From Ephemerocybe angulata (lineage: Eukaryota > Basidiomycota > Agaricomycetes > Agaricales > Psathyrellaceae): a stretch of DNA of 64,000 bases. The stretch lies in contig JAACJK010000169.1 in NCBI GenBank assembly GCA_013368325.1, forward strand, positions 124,001-188,000, written 5' to 3'. Under the pieces are notes generated by a model. It was given only the letters and a program-made list of their open reading frames with translations. It did not search any database and was not told the DNA's origin. This document shows, piece by piece, positions 42,094 to 53,083 of the stretch (its first letter is position 1; every line of letters starts with the position of its first letter). The position numbers were made by a program, and so were the translations under genes.

Positions 42094-43120
42094 TCAGAGA
42101 CCATCGACCTCACTGTCAGCATCGCCGTCACCGCCGTCTTCCTCTTCATTATCGTCCTCGTCCTCGTCCTCGTCCACCTCCCAAGCCTCGCCGTCTACTG
42201 CCCGCTTCTCCGCCACTCCTGCGCTTTCCGACAATGCTGCCGTCCCACCGGAAGAAACGAATTCAGAAACCAGGGCTCGCATCGCACGGAACTGGGCGGC
42301 TTGCTGGGTAGCATAGGCAATGCGGCCTTCGATGAGGAGAGGGTCGATCTCACCCTGCTCTATGTCAACCCCAGGTGCGATTATGCCTGCCTCAGCCCCC
42401 CGTTGATCCCATTCTGAAGCCCAGTGCTCAAACGAAGATTTAACCCGCCTCATCTCGTCCACGACGAGCTCCACCTCCTCTGCCCATCGCATGCTTCGGG
42501 CACGACTCTTGCACCATCTATTTTGACCGTTATATAACACCTTGTGTGAGTATTTGTTTACACAGTGAAGGAACCCTCTACTGACCTTCATTGAGCTCCT
42601 CTTGGAACATCTCAGCCGCCGCCGAGCTGACCACATCGCCCGGGGCGCTGGACCCCTCGCCAACTCCTCCGGTTCTCCATATCCAGGACACCGTTCGGGT
42701 GGTCTCTGACCTTCCCGACTCCATGGTGTCGCCCTTTTTCAGCTTGTTCTTGCTGCGACCAGTAGTGGCGCCATCGGCCTCGTCCTCATCCTCTCGCAAG
42801 CTACGTACATCCTCGGGGGCGAGGATTGGATATTGCTGGCTGTATACATAGATCCCGTCCGAGGTGCGCCCCTAGTGCCCATATTGCTGACTGTGCTGAC
42901 CGGTACCTGTCAGCCGACTGAATACGCATCGTCGCCCTCTCGATCAGACCATTCGACCGGGTATTCGCCACCTGCCCCCGTTGAAGCCGCTTCTTATCCT
43001 GGTACAGGTGCGCTCGGAGGAGGAGACCATCACGAAGAGTTCGAAGAGCGTCGACTGCTTGGGCGCAACGAAGCCGCCATTCCAGCTCGTAGAGCCGTGA
43101 GTCGCATGCCTGAACGAGTA
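42094..43120 (-). pseudogene. KDZ-type transposase, C-terminal remnant
   Basis: The minus strand reads, in KDZ order: YELEWRLRCAQAVDALRTLR, LLLRAHLYQDKKRLQRGQVA, YRSAQSAIWALG, PEDVRSLREDEDEADG, TVSWIWRTGG, then WCKSRARSMRWAEEVELV and EGRIAYATQQAAQFRAM, with an acidic tail and stop. These are the conserved C-terminal blocks of KDZ transposases (Kyakuja/Dileera/Zisupton), which move large DNA elements in basidiomycetes. A frame change lies between the YRSAQSAIWALG and PEDVRSL blocks, and the catalytic N-terminal two thirds are missing. Its downstream edge abuts the Gypsy LTR region. Confidence 0.75.
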
Positions 43121-43440
43121 GTTATGGAATCGTAGGGTGCTTGGATCTGATGCCGAGGATCGATGAGGGAAGGTAAAGGGCCGTCCGTCGAGCTTGGACA
43201 TGCACTGCTGTTGTTGGGGGCGCGTAGCTCTATCTTTTGGCGGAGTAGGCGTATCATTGGAATGTATAGGTGCTGGACTTCAGTCCAGTTCTCGATCTTC
43301 TTGTGGAGTGTGTTCGCTTGTACCTCGATGTGCGTGTTCGTTCTCGGTCGAGGTTGATGTCTGCCTGCCCCTTCCGCTGCACAGAAAGCTTAGGTCTGGA
43401 CGAGGGCTAGCGGGTGAAGGAGGTAATGAGGAAACGATAG

Positions 43441-43844
43441 ACCCTGGGTGGCCCGGGCGTGGCAATGCATTCATCGGTGTCTTGCATGTTGCGCTATAAC
43501 CGAGCTTGGGAATTGAGGAGTTCGAACGGCACTCGCCCCTCTCCGCAACGACGACACGCAGAGCAAACATAGAGGGATATCGCCGAAATGTTATCGTTGA
43601 CTTCGACTTCCGGAACATGCCAGACTTGTGCCAGACACCGCTGAAATTTGTGCGATTCGGACCCGCTCGGTCTCTGTGCAGAGGCGGAATTCGGCGCATC
43701 AAAGATTGAACGAGGGAGGGAGGATTCGAAATACCGAACTGAGAATTTATCGTGTTAGTCATGAGAGGGAGGGAGGATTCAAAATACAGAACTGAGATTT
43801 ATTGTGTTCGGTGGGGCCTTGTATGTACCGGTGAATGGCGCTAG
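43441..43844. repeat. Segmental repeat, copy A
   Basis: Matches 46397-46739 in the same orientation with moderate divergence. Shared blocks include GTTGACTTC...GGAACATGCC, GCGCATCAAAGATTGAAC and GTGAATRRCGCTAG. Copy A contains an extra internal tandem duplication (43712-43755 versus 43756-43805, GGGAGGGAGGATTC). Non-coding as far as can be seen. Confidence 0.75.
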
Positions 43845-44774
43845 GTGTGAATGCTAAGTATCACCTAGGAGGATGAGGGTGACTCCAATCACTTCATCCT
43901 GGATAATCTTCAAGCACCCTAGAATATCCGGCACGCATATACACCCAAGGCCTACCTACATACGCGACTAGAGATACCAACGACGTCCAGAGTATTCTTA
44001 CTTGTCGAATCGATAGGGAACAGCAACCCCTATCTGATGGCGCGACGCGACGCGACTGCCATCAAACGCGTCCTTAGGAGGAAGCTCACCGGATATGTAT
44101 GTACAGAGCCTTGATCGAGGCCCGAGTATACCCTTCGATCTGACACTTCCTCCAGCTCGACTTCAATACACACCGTAATAAGGACGGACACCAGCAACTC
44201 CCTTCGTCCAATTCCCTATCCTCTTCCTCCCTCCCTCTCCAAGGTAGCCGGCCAGCCAGCGAGCAAGTATACATAGTACTTACCACCGCATCACCAACAA
44301 AGTCCCAGCGGCAACGAGCGAACGAATGAACGTTACAGGAGACGGTCCCTCTGTCGTAAGTATGGAGTGACGCCCGCCAGACTCTTAGATCCCCGTCTTG
44401 TAAGATAACAGGTTGCATGCCCATGTTCTTCGGTGGGAAGGCTCCAGATAAGATGGGTATGAGGTCGAGCAAAGACCAGGAAGAACTTGTACAATGGAAC
44501 TGCGAAGTTGGCCGGCCGTTCTGCGAATTGCGATGAGCTCAGAAACAACGATGGAAGTCGCGGCTTGATATAGTGAGGGCACCAAGGTCTGAAAAACATT
44601 GTGGGTGGGATATATGCAGGTCGGTCGGTCATGTTTATGGTCTAGTAAACATACATTTTTTGCTCAAGGAGAATTTGGATGGATGGATGAAGCTGGGTGA
44701 GTACCAGTGCACAAGCGCGGCCGCCGTCAACGTAGTAAATACACCTGTGATACTAGCTACTGTGCACACTTCAT
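43845..44774. other. No supported gene
   Basis: Two overlapping minus-strand frames of about 100-130 codons (44632-44333 and 44472-44086) have no recognisable motif and no clear splice continuity. No gene is assigned. Confidence 0.4.
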
Positions 44775-45170
44775 CTACCTCAAGGCCATCTCGGAAATCT
44801 ATGTTGTTTCACTTACCCCCTTCAATGTAGGTGAACTCGTCGTCCGTAGTGCCCAGGTCCGGTACACCGAAGATCAGGGCCGATACCATCGCAGATGTCT
44901 CAGGGTCGGATATTTCGCGCATTTTCAGGATCAAACGATCAGCAAAGGTCGAAACGAGGCGGCGGCGAAGACTTGCCATGTGCAGCCTCATTCGTGTGTA
45001 CGTAATTGTCTTACCTGCGAGGAGCTTCTATCTGCTTCTAAGGTGACGATAAGTAGGTGCTGCGTATCCCTAGACATCAATCAGCGCATGCTCGGCCAAT
45101 AAATCCATTCTTACTATCAGAAAAGGGGCGATGAACCACCCTATACGCGCAGAAACGGAGGCAGAAACGA
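44775..45170 (-). pseudogene. DUF6533-like membrane protein, C-terminal fragment
   Basis: Minus-strand blocks ARIGWFIAPFLI (near 45140), a YAAPTY block, then FADRLILKMREISDPETSAM and VSALIFGVPDLGTTDDEF, ending EMALR-stop at 44775. All are close to the gene at 53084-54733, including the unusual C-terminal extension after MREISDPETS. I could not find the N-terminal helix with E-V-x-x-I-W upstream to 45900, so this copy appears truncated or badly eroded at its 5' end. Confidence 0.6.
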
Positions 45171-46396
45171 GCCCGACCCACTCCATATAGAAATGTTAGG
45201 GAATATCTTACATATATCAATACACGCTAGAATGACCCTGAACGTGGATGAGGCGGGAGCAATTGCTGAACTGCGGACGTCGGCCTGCGATGCGTCTGGT
45301 GTGGCTTACATAGCCGTATTGAACATGCTCCTGGAACTTCACTCTCTCTGCTTACCCCAGCCACAAAGGAGCACTATTTATTTGGAGAAGACCTTACCAT
45401 GCAGTTATCCTGGGCAATGGCTTCACGTTGTTGGACAATGACCACTGCGCTCAAACCCTTGAAATTGAACAAAGATCAAACTGCGACATAAGTAGTGATT
45501 TCGTTAAATGATCGTCGAGTACTAACTCAGTGACTAAGTGATGAGTTTCTGGCTCAGCAGCGATCGGCATGAATGGGAGTAGAATGAGTAATAACATTGG
45601 GTGACTTTCCGCAGCTGTTTAGATAATAATTATATTCTCGCCGAAATGCTACTTCCCACTCCTGCAGTACCTGTTGGAGACGTGCAAAGAGCCCGACATC
45701 AAAGCGCATGTACCCCTCCTCCAGACTCTGTTTGCAAGACTTAAGCGAGACAAATGGGGACGGATCAATCACCTCAAAGTTCTTTCTGCACAGCTGTCTC
45801 CTTGCACAAGACTTGCAATCCTAGCTGGTCGGCGATTTAGAGAACAGAAAGCTAGATACTTTCGACGATAGCCTTCAGAAATTAATTGGGGAGTGACTCC
45901 CGGCTCCTGGCCTTTCTTGCTATTTTCTCAATTCTTTCGGTTCTCGGCAAGCCGCTGATGTCGCACCACTTGAATGAACGCGAGGCATAGTATCACAAGG
46001 AGCTGGTTCTGTGGAAGTATGAATGAGGTGTGGCAAGGACCCTCACGACCGGAGCAAACCTTGGGAAGAGAATATTTTCGAAGCTCCCGGTCATCGGCGG
46101 TATTCATGGAGGGGCAGTCCACTCAAATAGAATGGTACGTACATAACGTACATACTAACATATCCTGCCCGCCCCGTCAGACCCGTCTTGCCTCCATCCA
46201 TCAGGCGCTTATATCACGGCTCGGACGACACCTGGATCGGGTCTGCGCCCCGTTCCACCGGCTCGTAAACTTTCTTCCAGAAAATTGACTAGCCACCGAA
46301 TGCCAGTCCTAGGGATCCAGGTGAGAGTGATCTCAATCGACTCATGCAGTTTCTCGGTCTTGGGAGTCGGGTTGAATAAAAAGGCGGCTGCAGAAG
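45171..46396. other. No supported gene; eroded 5' part of preceding copy possible
   Basis: A 72-codon minus-strand frame near 45772-45554 lacks motifs. The remainder contains no splice-consistent coding sequence that I can support. Confidence 0.4.
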
Positions 46397-46739
46397 ACCC
46401 TGGGCGACCCAAGCGTGATAATGCATTCACCGGCGTTTTTCATGTTGCGGTCTAACCGACCTTGGGAATTGAGAAGCTGCGCACCAATGATACGCAGAGG
46501 GATATCACCGAAATACTATCGTTGACTTCCGAAACATGCCCCGCTGAAATCTAAATGCCATTCGGACACGCTCGGCCTCTGTGCAGACACTGCAGAGGCG
46601 GAAGTTGGCGCATCAAAGATTGAACTTGACTCAGTCTTGGGGTCATGAGAGGCAGGGAGGGTTCAAACTTCAAAATAACGACTGAGAACCTATCGTGTTC
46701 AATGGAATCTTTTTGTATCTACCAGTGAATAACGCTAGC
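46397..46739. repeat. Segmental repeat, copy B
   Basis: Diverged copy of 43441-43844, without the internal duplication. It lies just upstream of the promoter of the SUMO-like gene at 47070. Confidence 0.75.
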
Positions 46740-46973
46740 ACTGCGGGGCCTTGACGAAGTGGGAATATAGCAAGTCTGGACTACCTGTGCTCAGAGTTAT
46801 CTGTTTCGGAGCACATGTGCTATGCTGGAAAAGGTACGAATATCCGCAATGTAGGTGTGAATAATCACTGCCCTCGGACATTTTGCTTAAGCGGTAAGAG
46901 GCCCGAGGGACATGGGGGAACGCGGCATCTCCTGGCCGCGGCAGCGGCGCCTTCAGGAAGGCATATAAAAAGT

Positions 46974-46981
46974 TAGAGGTC
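46974..46981 (+). promoter_or_regulatory. TATA box of SUMO-like gene copy 2
   Basis: GCATATAAAAAGTTAGAGG lies about 95 bp before the ATG. It corresponds to the element at 20977-20985 upstream of copy 1, with AGAGGTCCAACGG following in both. Confidence 0.65.
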
Positions 46982-47069
46982 CAACGGTAAATAGCTATCG
47001 CCATCCCAATCACAGTCGCTACAACCACATCTCGAACGATCTTTCAAACCCTAGTCTATTCAGCACAGA

Positions 47070-47751
47070 ATGAAGTTCTCCTTCGCCCCACTGGCGACGC
47101 TCGCTGTTGCTGCCAGCTCCCTCTTTCTATCTGCTTATGCCTACGTCGTGAGTCTATCGACCGAACCCAATATGACGAGCATTCGATATCCTAACAACCG
47201 TGCTATTGCAGGAGTACGACGAGTTGAATGCTCGCTCTATTGTCGACAGCGACAGCCTGAGTGGCAGAAGCGATACCATCGACGTTCCATTCCAGCATTC
47301 CCTCCGCTCCTTCCTCGAAGAGGCCGTAGTTGCGCACCGCCGCGCGCTTGAAGCCGAGGACCAGCTCGAGGCGCGCGCCAACGTCAACGTCAAATTCCTA
47401 CTCATGCCCAAAAATGAGCTCAAAGAGCTATCTCTGCCGAGGGACACCGAAATAGGCCTCGCGATCTTCCAATGGCACAACCGGTACTACGCTGGGACTG
47501 GCGATTTCGCGATCGAGGAGCTGGTCGTTGACATCGGCGGGCGGACAGTCACCGTCGACTGGGTAAACGCTAACGATCCCACTCTGGCGCAGCTCAATGT
47601 CGTGGACGGAACCACCATCAGGCTGACGGTGGTGGTGCACATGCGAGCCGGTGCCGGCAGCAAGGGGGCCAACAAGAAGCCTCCAGCCAAGAAAGGAGCA
47701 GTCAAGGCCGCGAAGCCCGCCGTGAAGGCTGGTAGTGCCAAGAGGAGGTAG
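47070..47751 (+). CDS. Secreted protein with SUMO-like C-terminal segment (copy 2)
   Basis: Exon 1 (47070-47147) and exon 2 (47212-47751) join in phase 0 to encode 205 aa. The 26 exon-1 residues match copy 1 at 20909 exactly, so the signal peptide is unchanged. The mature part diverges moderately: FQHSLRSFLEEAVVAHRRAL is conserved, WQWHNRYY becomes FQWHNRYY, and DPTLAQLNVVDGTTIRLTV keeps the SUMO-like pattern. The basic tail is shorter (KKPPAKKGAVKAAKPAVKA). Strong conservation of promoter, signal and core, with changes concentrated on the mature surface and tail, suggests a functional duplicated pair. No Gly-Gly end. Function unknown. Confidence 0.82.
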
Positions 47752-47759
47752 AGTTCCAG

Positions 47760-48428
47760 TGACAAGGACGGTTTTTTAGTGTTTGCGCATCACCCCTGTC
47801 GCTCAGCGTCATCCATTTATCTATTTGTCAAATCTTGGTCAAATCATTTCTTCTCGTGTCCTTGAGAATCAACATACTTCGTAACTCTGATGTCTCCCAT
47901 GCCCCCCGATCCGACCTCATCATGAGCGATCCTGCAGATCTCTGCGGATTCCTGCCACTGCTATACGGTAGGTCCATCAGTTGTAGACTAACAGTTGTAA
48001 GTTGCTCACCTCATTTGGTGTCTTCGAAGTGTATCATTCGCGTATTATCCTGGTTGGGTATGTAGCCGAGACTATGCAGGGACGCAACAGCGAGGGAAGT
48101 GATCTCGGGTTTTGCGGTAGACGAATTCTAAGAATGGCTGATGGCATTTCTGGTAGAGCTACCGCTCGGCATTATCTACCGCTTCCATTATCGGAGAGTA
48201 TTGTTTCATCTCAGTTGAATGTGGTGGAATCTCGCGTTTTCACCGTATGAGTATGAACCCTTTCGGAAGTTCACAAAATGCGAGCTTACTGGAGAAGGGC
48301 ATATTGTGGAGCGATGAATTCCCATAAAAACTGAAGGCACCACTACTCGACAGAAAGATCAACCCATTTCTACCTTCCACACTTTATCAGGCCTTAAGTT
48401 TTATCGTTGTCACTCATCATAGCGCGCG
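47760..48428. other. Intergenic; no gene seen
   Basis: Contains 3' flank of the preceding gene and the presumed promoter of the small secreted gene at 48429. The short frames here show no motif. Confidence 0.5.
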
Positions 48429-48713
48429 ATGCATTTCTTTTGGAACTCAATCTTCGGACCTCTCCTAGCCGCCCTCAGTTTACTTTCCGCCGTAAATGCG
48501 AACAGTGTACGTAGGCGCATCGACTTCCGCCCCACAGTATCTTCTAACCTTTATCCGCAGATCTTATGTACCTACGATATCTGTGGACACTTCTGGATCT
48601 GGGAAGAGACATTATTCCTCGACATGGGATTCTCCTATGGATACGTATCCCACCTCCTGTTTCTGAATCAATGGAAGGCTCGTCGTAAACGGGTTCTTCG
48701 AATACATTCATGA
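48429..48713 (+). CDS. Small secreted protein, hypothetical
   Basis: Signal peptide MHFFWNSIFGPLLAALSLLS followed by AVNANS. A GTACGT...CAG intron (48507-48560) fits in phase 0, giving 76 aa from exons 48429-48506 and 48561-48713. The mature part has CTYDICGHFWIW and a basic C-terminus (KARRKRVLRIHS). The intron is 54 nt and contains no stop, so a retained-intron form of 94 aa is equally open. No family recognised. Confidence 0.5.
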   Translation: MHFFWNSIFGPLLAALSLLSAVNANSVRRRIDFRPTVSSNLYPQILCTYDICGHFWIWEETLFLDMGFSYGYVSHLLFLNQWKARRKRVLRIHS

Positions 48714-49217
48714 CTTCCCTTGACTCGAACAAAGGGGACCATCCACAGCGGTTTGTCCAGTCTCAGTCGCAGCACATGGAGATGGACCTACATACACGGG
48801 ATGCTTTCGGCCATCTCAGTGCACTCTGCCGCAGTTCTACTATCATCTGATGCGTTCTTGTAGGTTCCTGGGCGCCTAATTTCCTTTTTCAGTCCCGCAG
48901 TTGGCCGCAGCGCCTCGTGGCCGCTCTAGCTACGACCGAAGTGGCACTCATTTCAAGAAGCACACCCATATTGAGATGCGTGTGTCCTCCGGGACGTCAT
49001 GGCGTGCTCTTGGCAGAGGGGTATATATACATTCGCTTGAACATGGGCGCAGACTCCTTGTACCGTCTTTAAGTGGTGTTTCCAGCGTCGCTTTATAGCA
49101 ACGTGCTTCTGCAAACCCCACTGAAGACCTCATTCCTACTCACATCTATCCATTGTACGACTCTTCGTCGCTATTTCGCTCCTCGTATCTGCAAGCTTCG
49201 CATTGCTGTTAGCGTCG
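48714..49217. other. Promoter region of BTB gene
   Basis: No coding region. TATATATAC near 49022 and pyrimidine-rich sequence at about 49120-49200 precede the ATG at 49218. Confidence 0.45.
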
Positions 49218-50098
49218 ATGGCTTCCACCGGTGCCATCAGCCCCAGCTCGTCTCGACGTGGCGGCAATGGTTTGAGATATGTCGCCCATCATGAAAGGTA
49301 CTATCTTGTCGGGGGTGACTTGTTTGTGCTGGTCAGTCGTACGTCTGTCCAACTGTCCCGGTCCTGATGGTTCGCCTTCCTCTACAACTCAGATCGACGG
49401 GGTCATGTTCAAGATCCATTCGTACTTCTTCAAGCGCGAGTCACGAAGCTTCTTCGACGACGCCCCGCCACCCACCCCTTCATCCTCGGCTACGGAAGTA
49501 GACGATAGAGGAACATGTGAAGATCGAGCGATCCAAATTCTTGACGTCACGGTCCAGGAGTTTGAGCAATTCTTATGGGTGTTCTACAATCCGTTCGTAC
49601 TCCCCATCCTCTCCTTACATTGATTCTGAGCGTACCATATGACACCCCAACAGTCTGTATAGCGTCTACGACGCGGACATCACTGCATTCTTCTCCATCC
49701 TGAAGCTCGCACATCGTTGGGACTTCCCCGTTGTCAAGGACTTCGCCATCCGCGAGCTCAGGCGACGTGAGGATGAGGTGCCCCTCGTGCGCCGCATTCG
49801 CCTCTACCAGGAGTATGACGCGCCCGCAGAGTTCCTCGTCCCTCTCTATGCTGAGCTTTGCGCACGCGAGTGGAGTCCTACTGACAACGAGGTAGAGGAA
49901 CTGGGCTACGAGCAGATGTACTACGTCATGAAGGCGAGGGAGACATTGCGCTCGACTGGTGGTATCAGCCCACTCCCAAGTGGGATGACTCAGCTCGAGA
50001 CCTTCTCTACCATTGAGAACGTCTTTGGCCTGCCCACGTATACCACGGAACATGAACCTGAGATTAACGATGTCAATCTCTCCGCAGGTGAGATCTGA
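49218..50098 (+). CDS. BTB/POZ domain protein
   Basis: Three exons (49218-49331, 49393-49592 and 49654-50098) join in frame to give 252 aa. The N-terminus reads RYYLVGGDLFVLIDGVMFKI, then HSYFFKRESRSFFD, the start of a fungal BTB domain (D..F.V.G..F.VH...L...S..F...). A Ser/Pro insert near residue 65-80 is followed by LDVTVQEFEQFLWVFYNPLY and ITAFFSILKLAHRWDFPVVK, the typical C-terminal half. Downstream helices (REDEVPLVRRIRLYQEYDAP) resemble those of Agaricomycete BTB proteins. BTB domains mediate dimerisation and cullin-3 adaptor assembly; large families of unknown role exist in mushrooms. All splice sites are consensus; the gene looks intact. Confidence 0.87.
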
Positions 50099-50584
50099 GA
50101 CGTACTCATGCTGCTCGCGATGATAGCTCAAGCTTGTCACTAGAGAATGAGCCTTCTTCCGTCGAGCAAGCGGGCCTCCCCAGTTCGCAGCAACCCGGTA
50201 CGCGGAGGAGGAATAGACGGTCGTAGCCGCGTTGACAGGGCCCGCACCAACAGTGGTCTTCTCTCTATATCTTTATAACTATAAGGTCCTTGTACTATAC
50301 TACTATGCTTCTCTCTCCTCCGATCAGACATGTATGATATATGCGCAATTGATACACCACATAGGGTTACTTTCTCAGACGCCGGTCAATATCCATAATT
50401 CAGACAGCATCCTCGACCACCTCCGATGCCCGGTTGCTGGGGTCCAGGCTTTAGGCGCCCAACTTCCAGCCTTGGTCGGCCCTGCAGGAGTCGTTCGGAG
50501 GCACCAGCCCCTCACGCCGCGGATCTCAGCACCAAGGGACGGTGCAGCAAGTGTGAGTATTCTCCCGAGAAGAGCGAGCGCCAT
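50099..50584. other. No supported gene
   Basis: Terminator and 3' flank of the BTB gene, then about 200 GC-rich bases leading to the kinase pseudogene. Nothing here matches the long tail of the intact kinase. Confidence 0.45.
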
Positions 50585-52339
50585 CACGCTCGCGGTACAC
50601 GATCGTGTTCTCGACTGCCTTGAGCTGCGAGAGCCTATGGAAAGGGTGTCAGTACGAATTTGTTTCCGTGGATGATAGCCCCAAAGCGACGGAGGAAAGG
50701 GTGTGACGAGGCGCTATGGGACGAAGTCGATCGATCGATGTAAGGAGAAATTGATGGGGTGAAGGGAGGGGTGGACGTAGGAGGGGCGATTGTCGATAGA
50801 TGGAGAGGGATGGGCGCCAAAACACGAAGCGCGAAACCACCTTACGCCTGAGTCCAGCCCCGAAGACAGACGGTCATGGTTAGATGAAGACGAAGTAAAA
50901 CGACGGCGAATACGAGAAAAGGGCAATGAAAAGAGCAAAAGGAAGGAGAGAAAGAACACCACCGATGAACGCACCGTTTCTCAACCTCCGAACCAACTCC
51001 GACCGTTCATGCTGCAAAAGCTGCGTACTCGGCCGCATCGTGGGCTACATAAACTGAATCGTCGGTGTCAGCGTTCAGATACGAGCGACGAAGAGGATAA
51101 GGGACGTACGTTAAGACTTAGCATCCCCTTGATAACGCCAAACAGGCTTTGCGAGCATCCTCTCGGGAAAGGTGGTATGCGGCCATTCCTATACAAGAAG
51201 ATCCAGTCAGCCAAACACGGGGCACATTATGAAGGGGGAAGCATGAAGCGAAAGAGGAGTACGAAAGGGGCCGAAAATTTGGGAATGAAGAACATAGAGC
51301 AACGAGCGAACGAGCGACAAGGATCCAAGGAGTAAGGACGAAGGGGAGAAACGCACGTAACCAAAATCGAAAGCTCCGACTGCGTCTTGGCTCTTTGAAA
51401 CGGCGGCTTGAGCTCACACATCTCGTCTAGATGTCGGATTTGGAGTCGTACGCATTTTCGACATGCAGTACGGTGTCTGGTGCGGGTCGTATCCGTCAGT
51501 CAGAACGTGATGGGTAGACAAATGAACGGAGGAAGGAATGCGGACTGAAGGGATGGAGGGGATGGGAGGAAAGACGTACCCCGACATATATATTCGCAAA
51601 GCTCGCCTGCGCGAGCCCCTTCAAAAGCTCCAAATCGCCGAGCTTCACGTCAACTTCACGTTATTCTGCTCATCCAAAAACATTACCCCCAATTCATCAG
51701 CCCCACCCCCTCCCAAGAACCGAACGACTTACCATTATCAGGCTTCAAATCCCTTTGCAAAATCTGCGGCCTCCTACCCGCCCCTCCCCCAGTCAAACTT
51801 ACCCCACTCCGTCCATGCCCTTGCAGATGGCGGCAATGGTGCAGCGCGAGGAGGATCTGGATAAAGTAGTTCCAGATGGTGCCTTCGCTTATAGATCAGG
51901 AGGGTGTGGAGGTTGTTTGAAGATGGAGCAGAGGCATTCGCTGCCGCAGTATTCCATGAGGATGTAGAGGATACCGGCGTCGCGGTTGACGAAGGGGTCG
52001 TGGCAAGCGACGACGTGTTCGTGGTGGAGGTGCAATGGGCGGAGAGGCAATGAAGGGAGGAGCGGGGGTGACGACGAGGATGGCGTGGATGATGGTCGGG
52101 TTCGTCGCAGAGAGTTAAGGCGACAACGACGTACACATCGTCCAGAATCTCCTTCCTATCCCGCTCAATCATCCACTTTTCATCGCCCAAAGTTCAGCTC
52201 CCTAGCGCGGAGAGAGAGAATGAGAGGTAGAGATGGTACGTCCTAGCTCGTCCGCCTTCCGCCTCACCTTGCGAATGATACCAAAGCTCCCATTCCCAAT
52301 CACATCGAGCGGGTCGTCCTGCTCCAGCTACGCCGCCAT
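50585..52339 (-). pseudogene. NIMA-family kinase pseudogene
   Basis: A partial duplicate of the kinase at 10031-14492, in the same orientation and retaining introns. Recognisable pieces: start region with [46 protein letters not shown]-like end of the activation segment, LKPPFQRAKTQSELSIL, and the first bases of the tail (LSQL...YRER). Breaks: codon 4 is TAG at 52330-52328 where the intact gene has Trp; catalytic HRD is changed to QRD (51757-51755); the exon spanning the APE motif has lost most of the [10 protein letters not shown] segment (51421-51480); the helix before HRD is shortened. Homology stops at 50585, so the 700-residue tail was never copied or is deleted. The upstream GGTCACGT-containing promoter block is also shared. 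Confidence 0.9.
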
Positions 52340-53083
52340 GCCTTCAAGCCTACCTTCAACTTCTTCCCTTCCCTCTTCCTCGCTACTTGCAAGTCTACTC
52401 TCTTGTTGTTTGCCGTCCGCGCTACGCAAAAGCGTGTGGTCTTTAAACGAGTCCATGGTCGTAGTCGAGAACAGAATTTGCGCTGGAGGCCGGACGGTAC
52501 ACGTCTGCTGATGCAATGCCACGGTCACGTTTCTCGGTTTAGACGCCGGGCAGGTCGCCCATGGATTAGCGCCTAACGTTTGCTTAGCGTACGTCGAGAT
52601 TGACCAATAAATGTCGGAAATATCTGGTGCGATAGATAGAGGTCAAGTCGCAGAGGTCCCCAGGCCCAGGTCTGGGGCGGTTTCACTTCCCCTAGAGCCA
52701 TATCTCTAGGCGTCTCCTTACCGCACTGATGGTGAGCCGCATCCTATCACCACCCTGGCTCAGGTGTTCTCGCAACGGTAAAAGTCAGGCCTACCCTCAG
52801 TTGAGTCTCTCTTCCTACGTGGCAGATACCGTGCCCAGGGTTATTTCATCCATACGACCCACACCGGAGCTCATTCTATTCGATATCCTGCAATACTTCT
52901 GTGAGAAAGGGAGCACAGAATCGAAGCATCCACGTTCTGTCGCTCTGATTTCCATCGCGGTTTCCCATACTCAGAAAGTAGTACTGAATCTTCCAGCTTT
53001 CCTGCCAGGTGTACATATAATAATAATTATTTTTCTGATATACATTGGATAAGCCCTCCTTCGCCCCGCGCCGCTCCACACAT
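52340..53083. other. Pseudogene promoter relic; no gene
   Basis: 52505-52580 resembles 14722-14790 (CACGGTCACGT, GACGCCGGG and GATTAGCGC blocks), the promoter side of the intact kinase, but lacks the tandem MITE. Nothing else is supported up to the end of the next gene. Confidence 0.5.
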
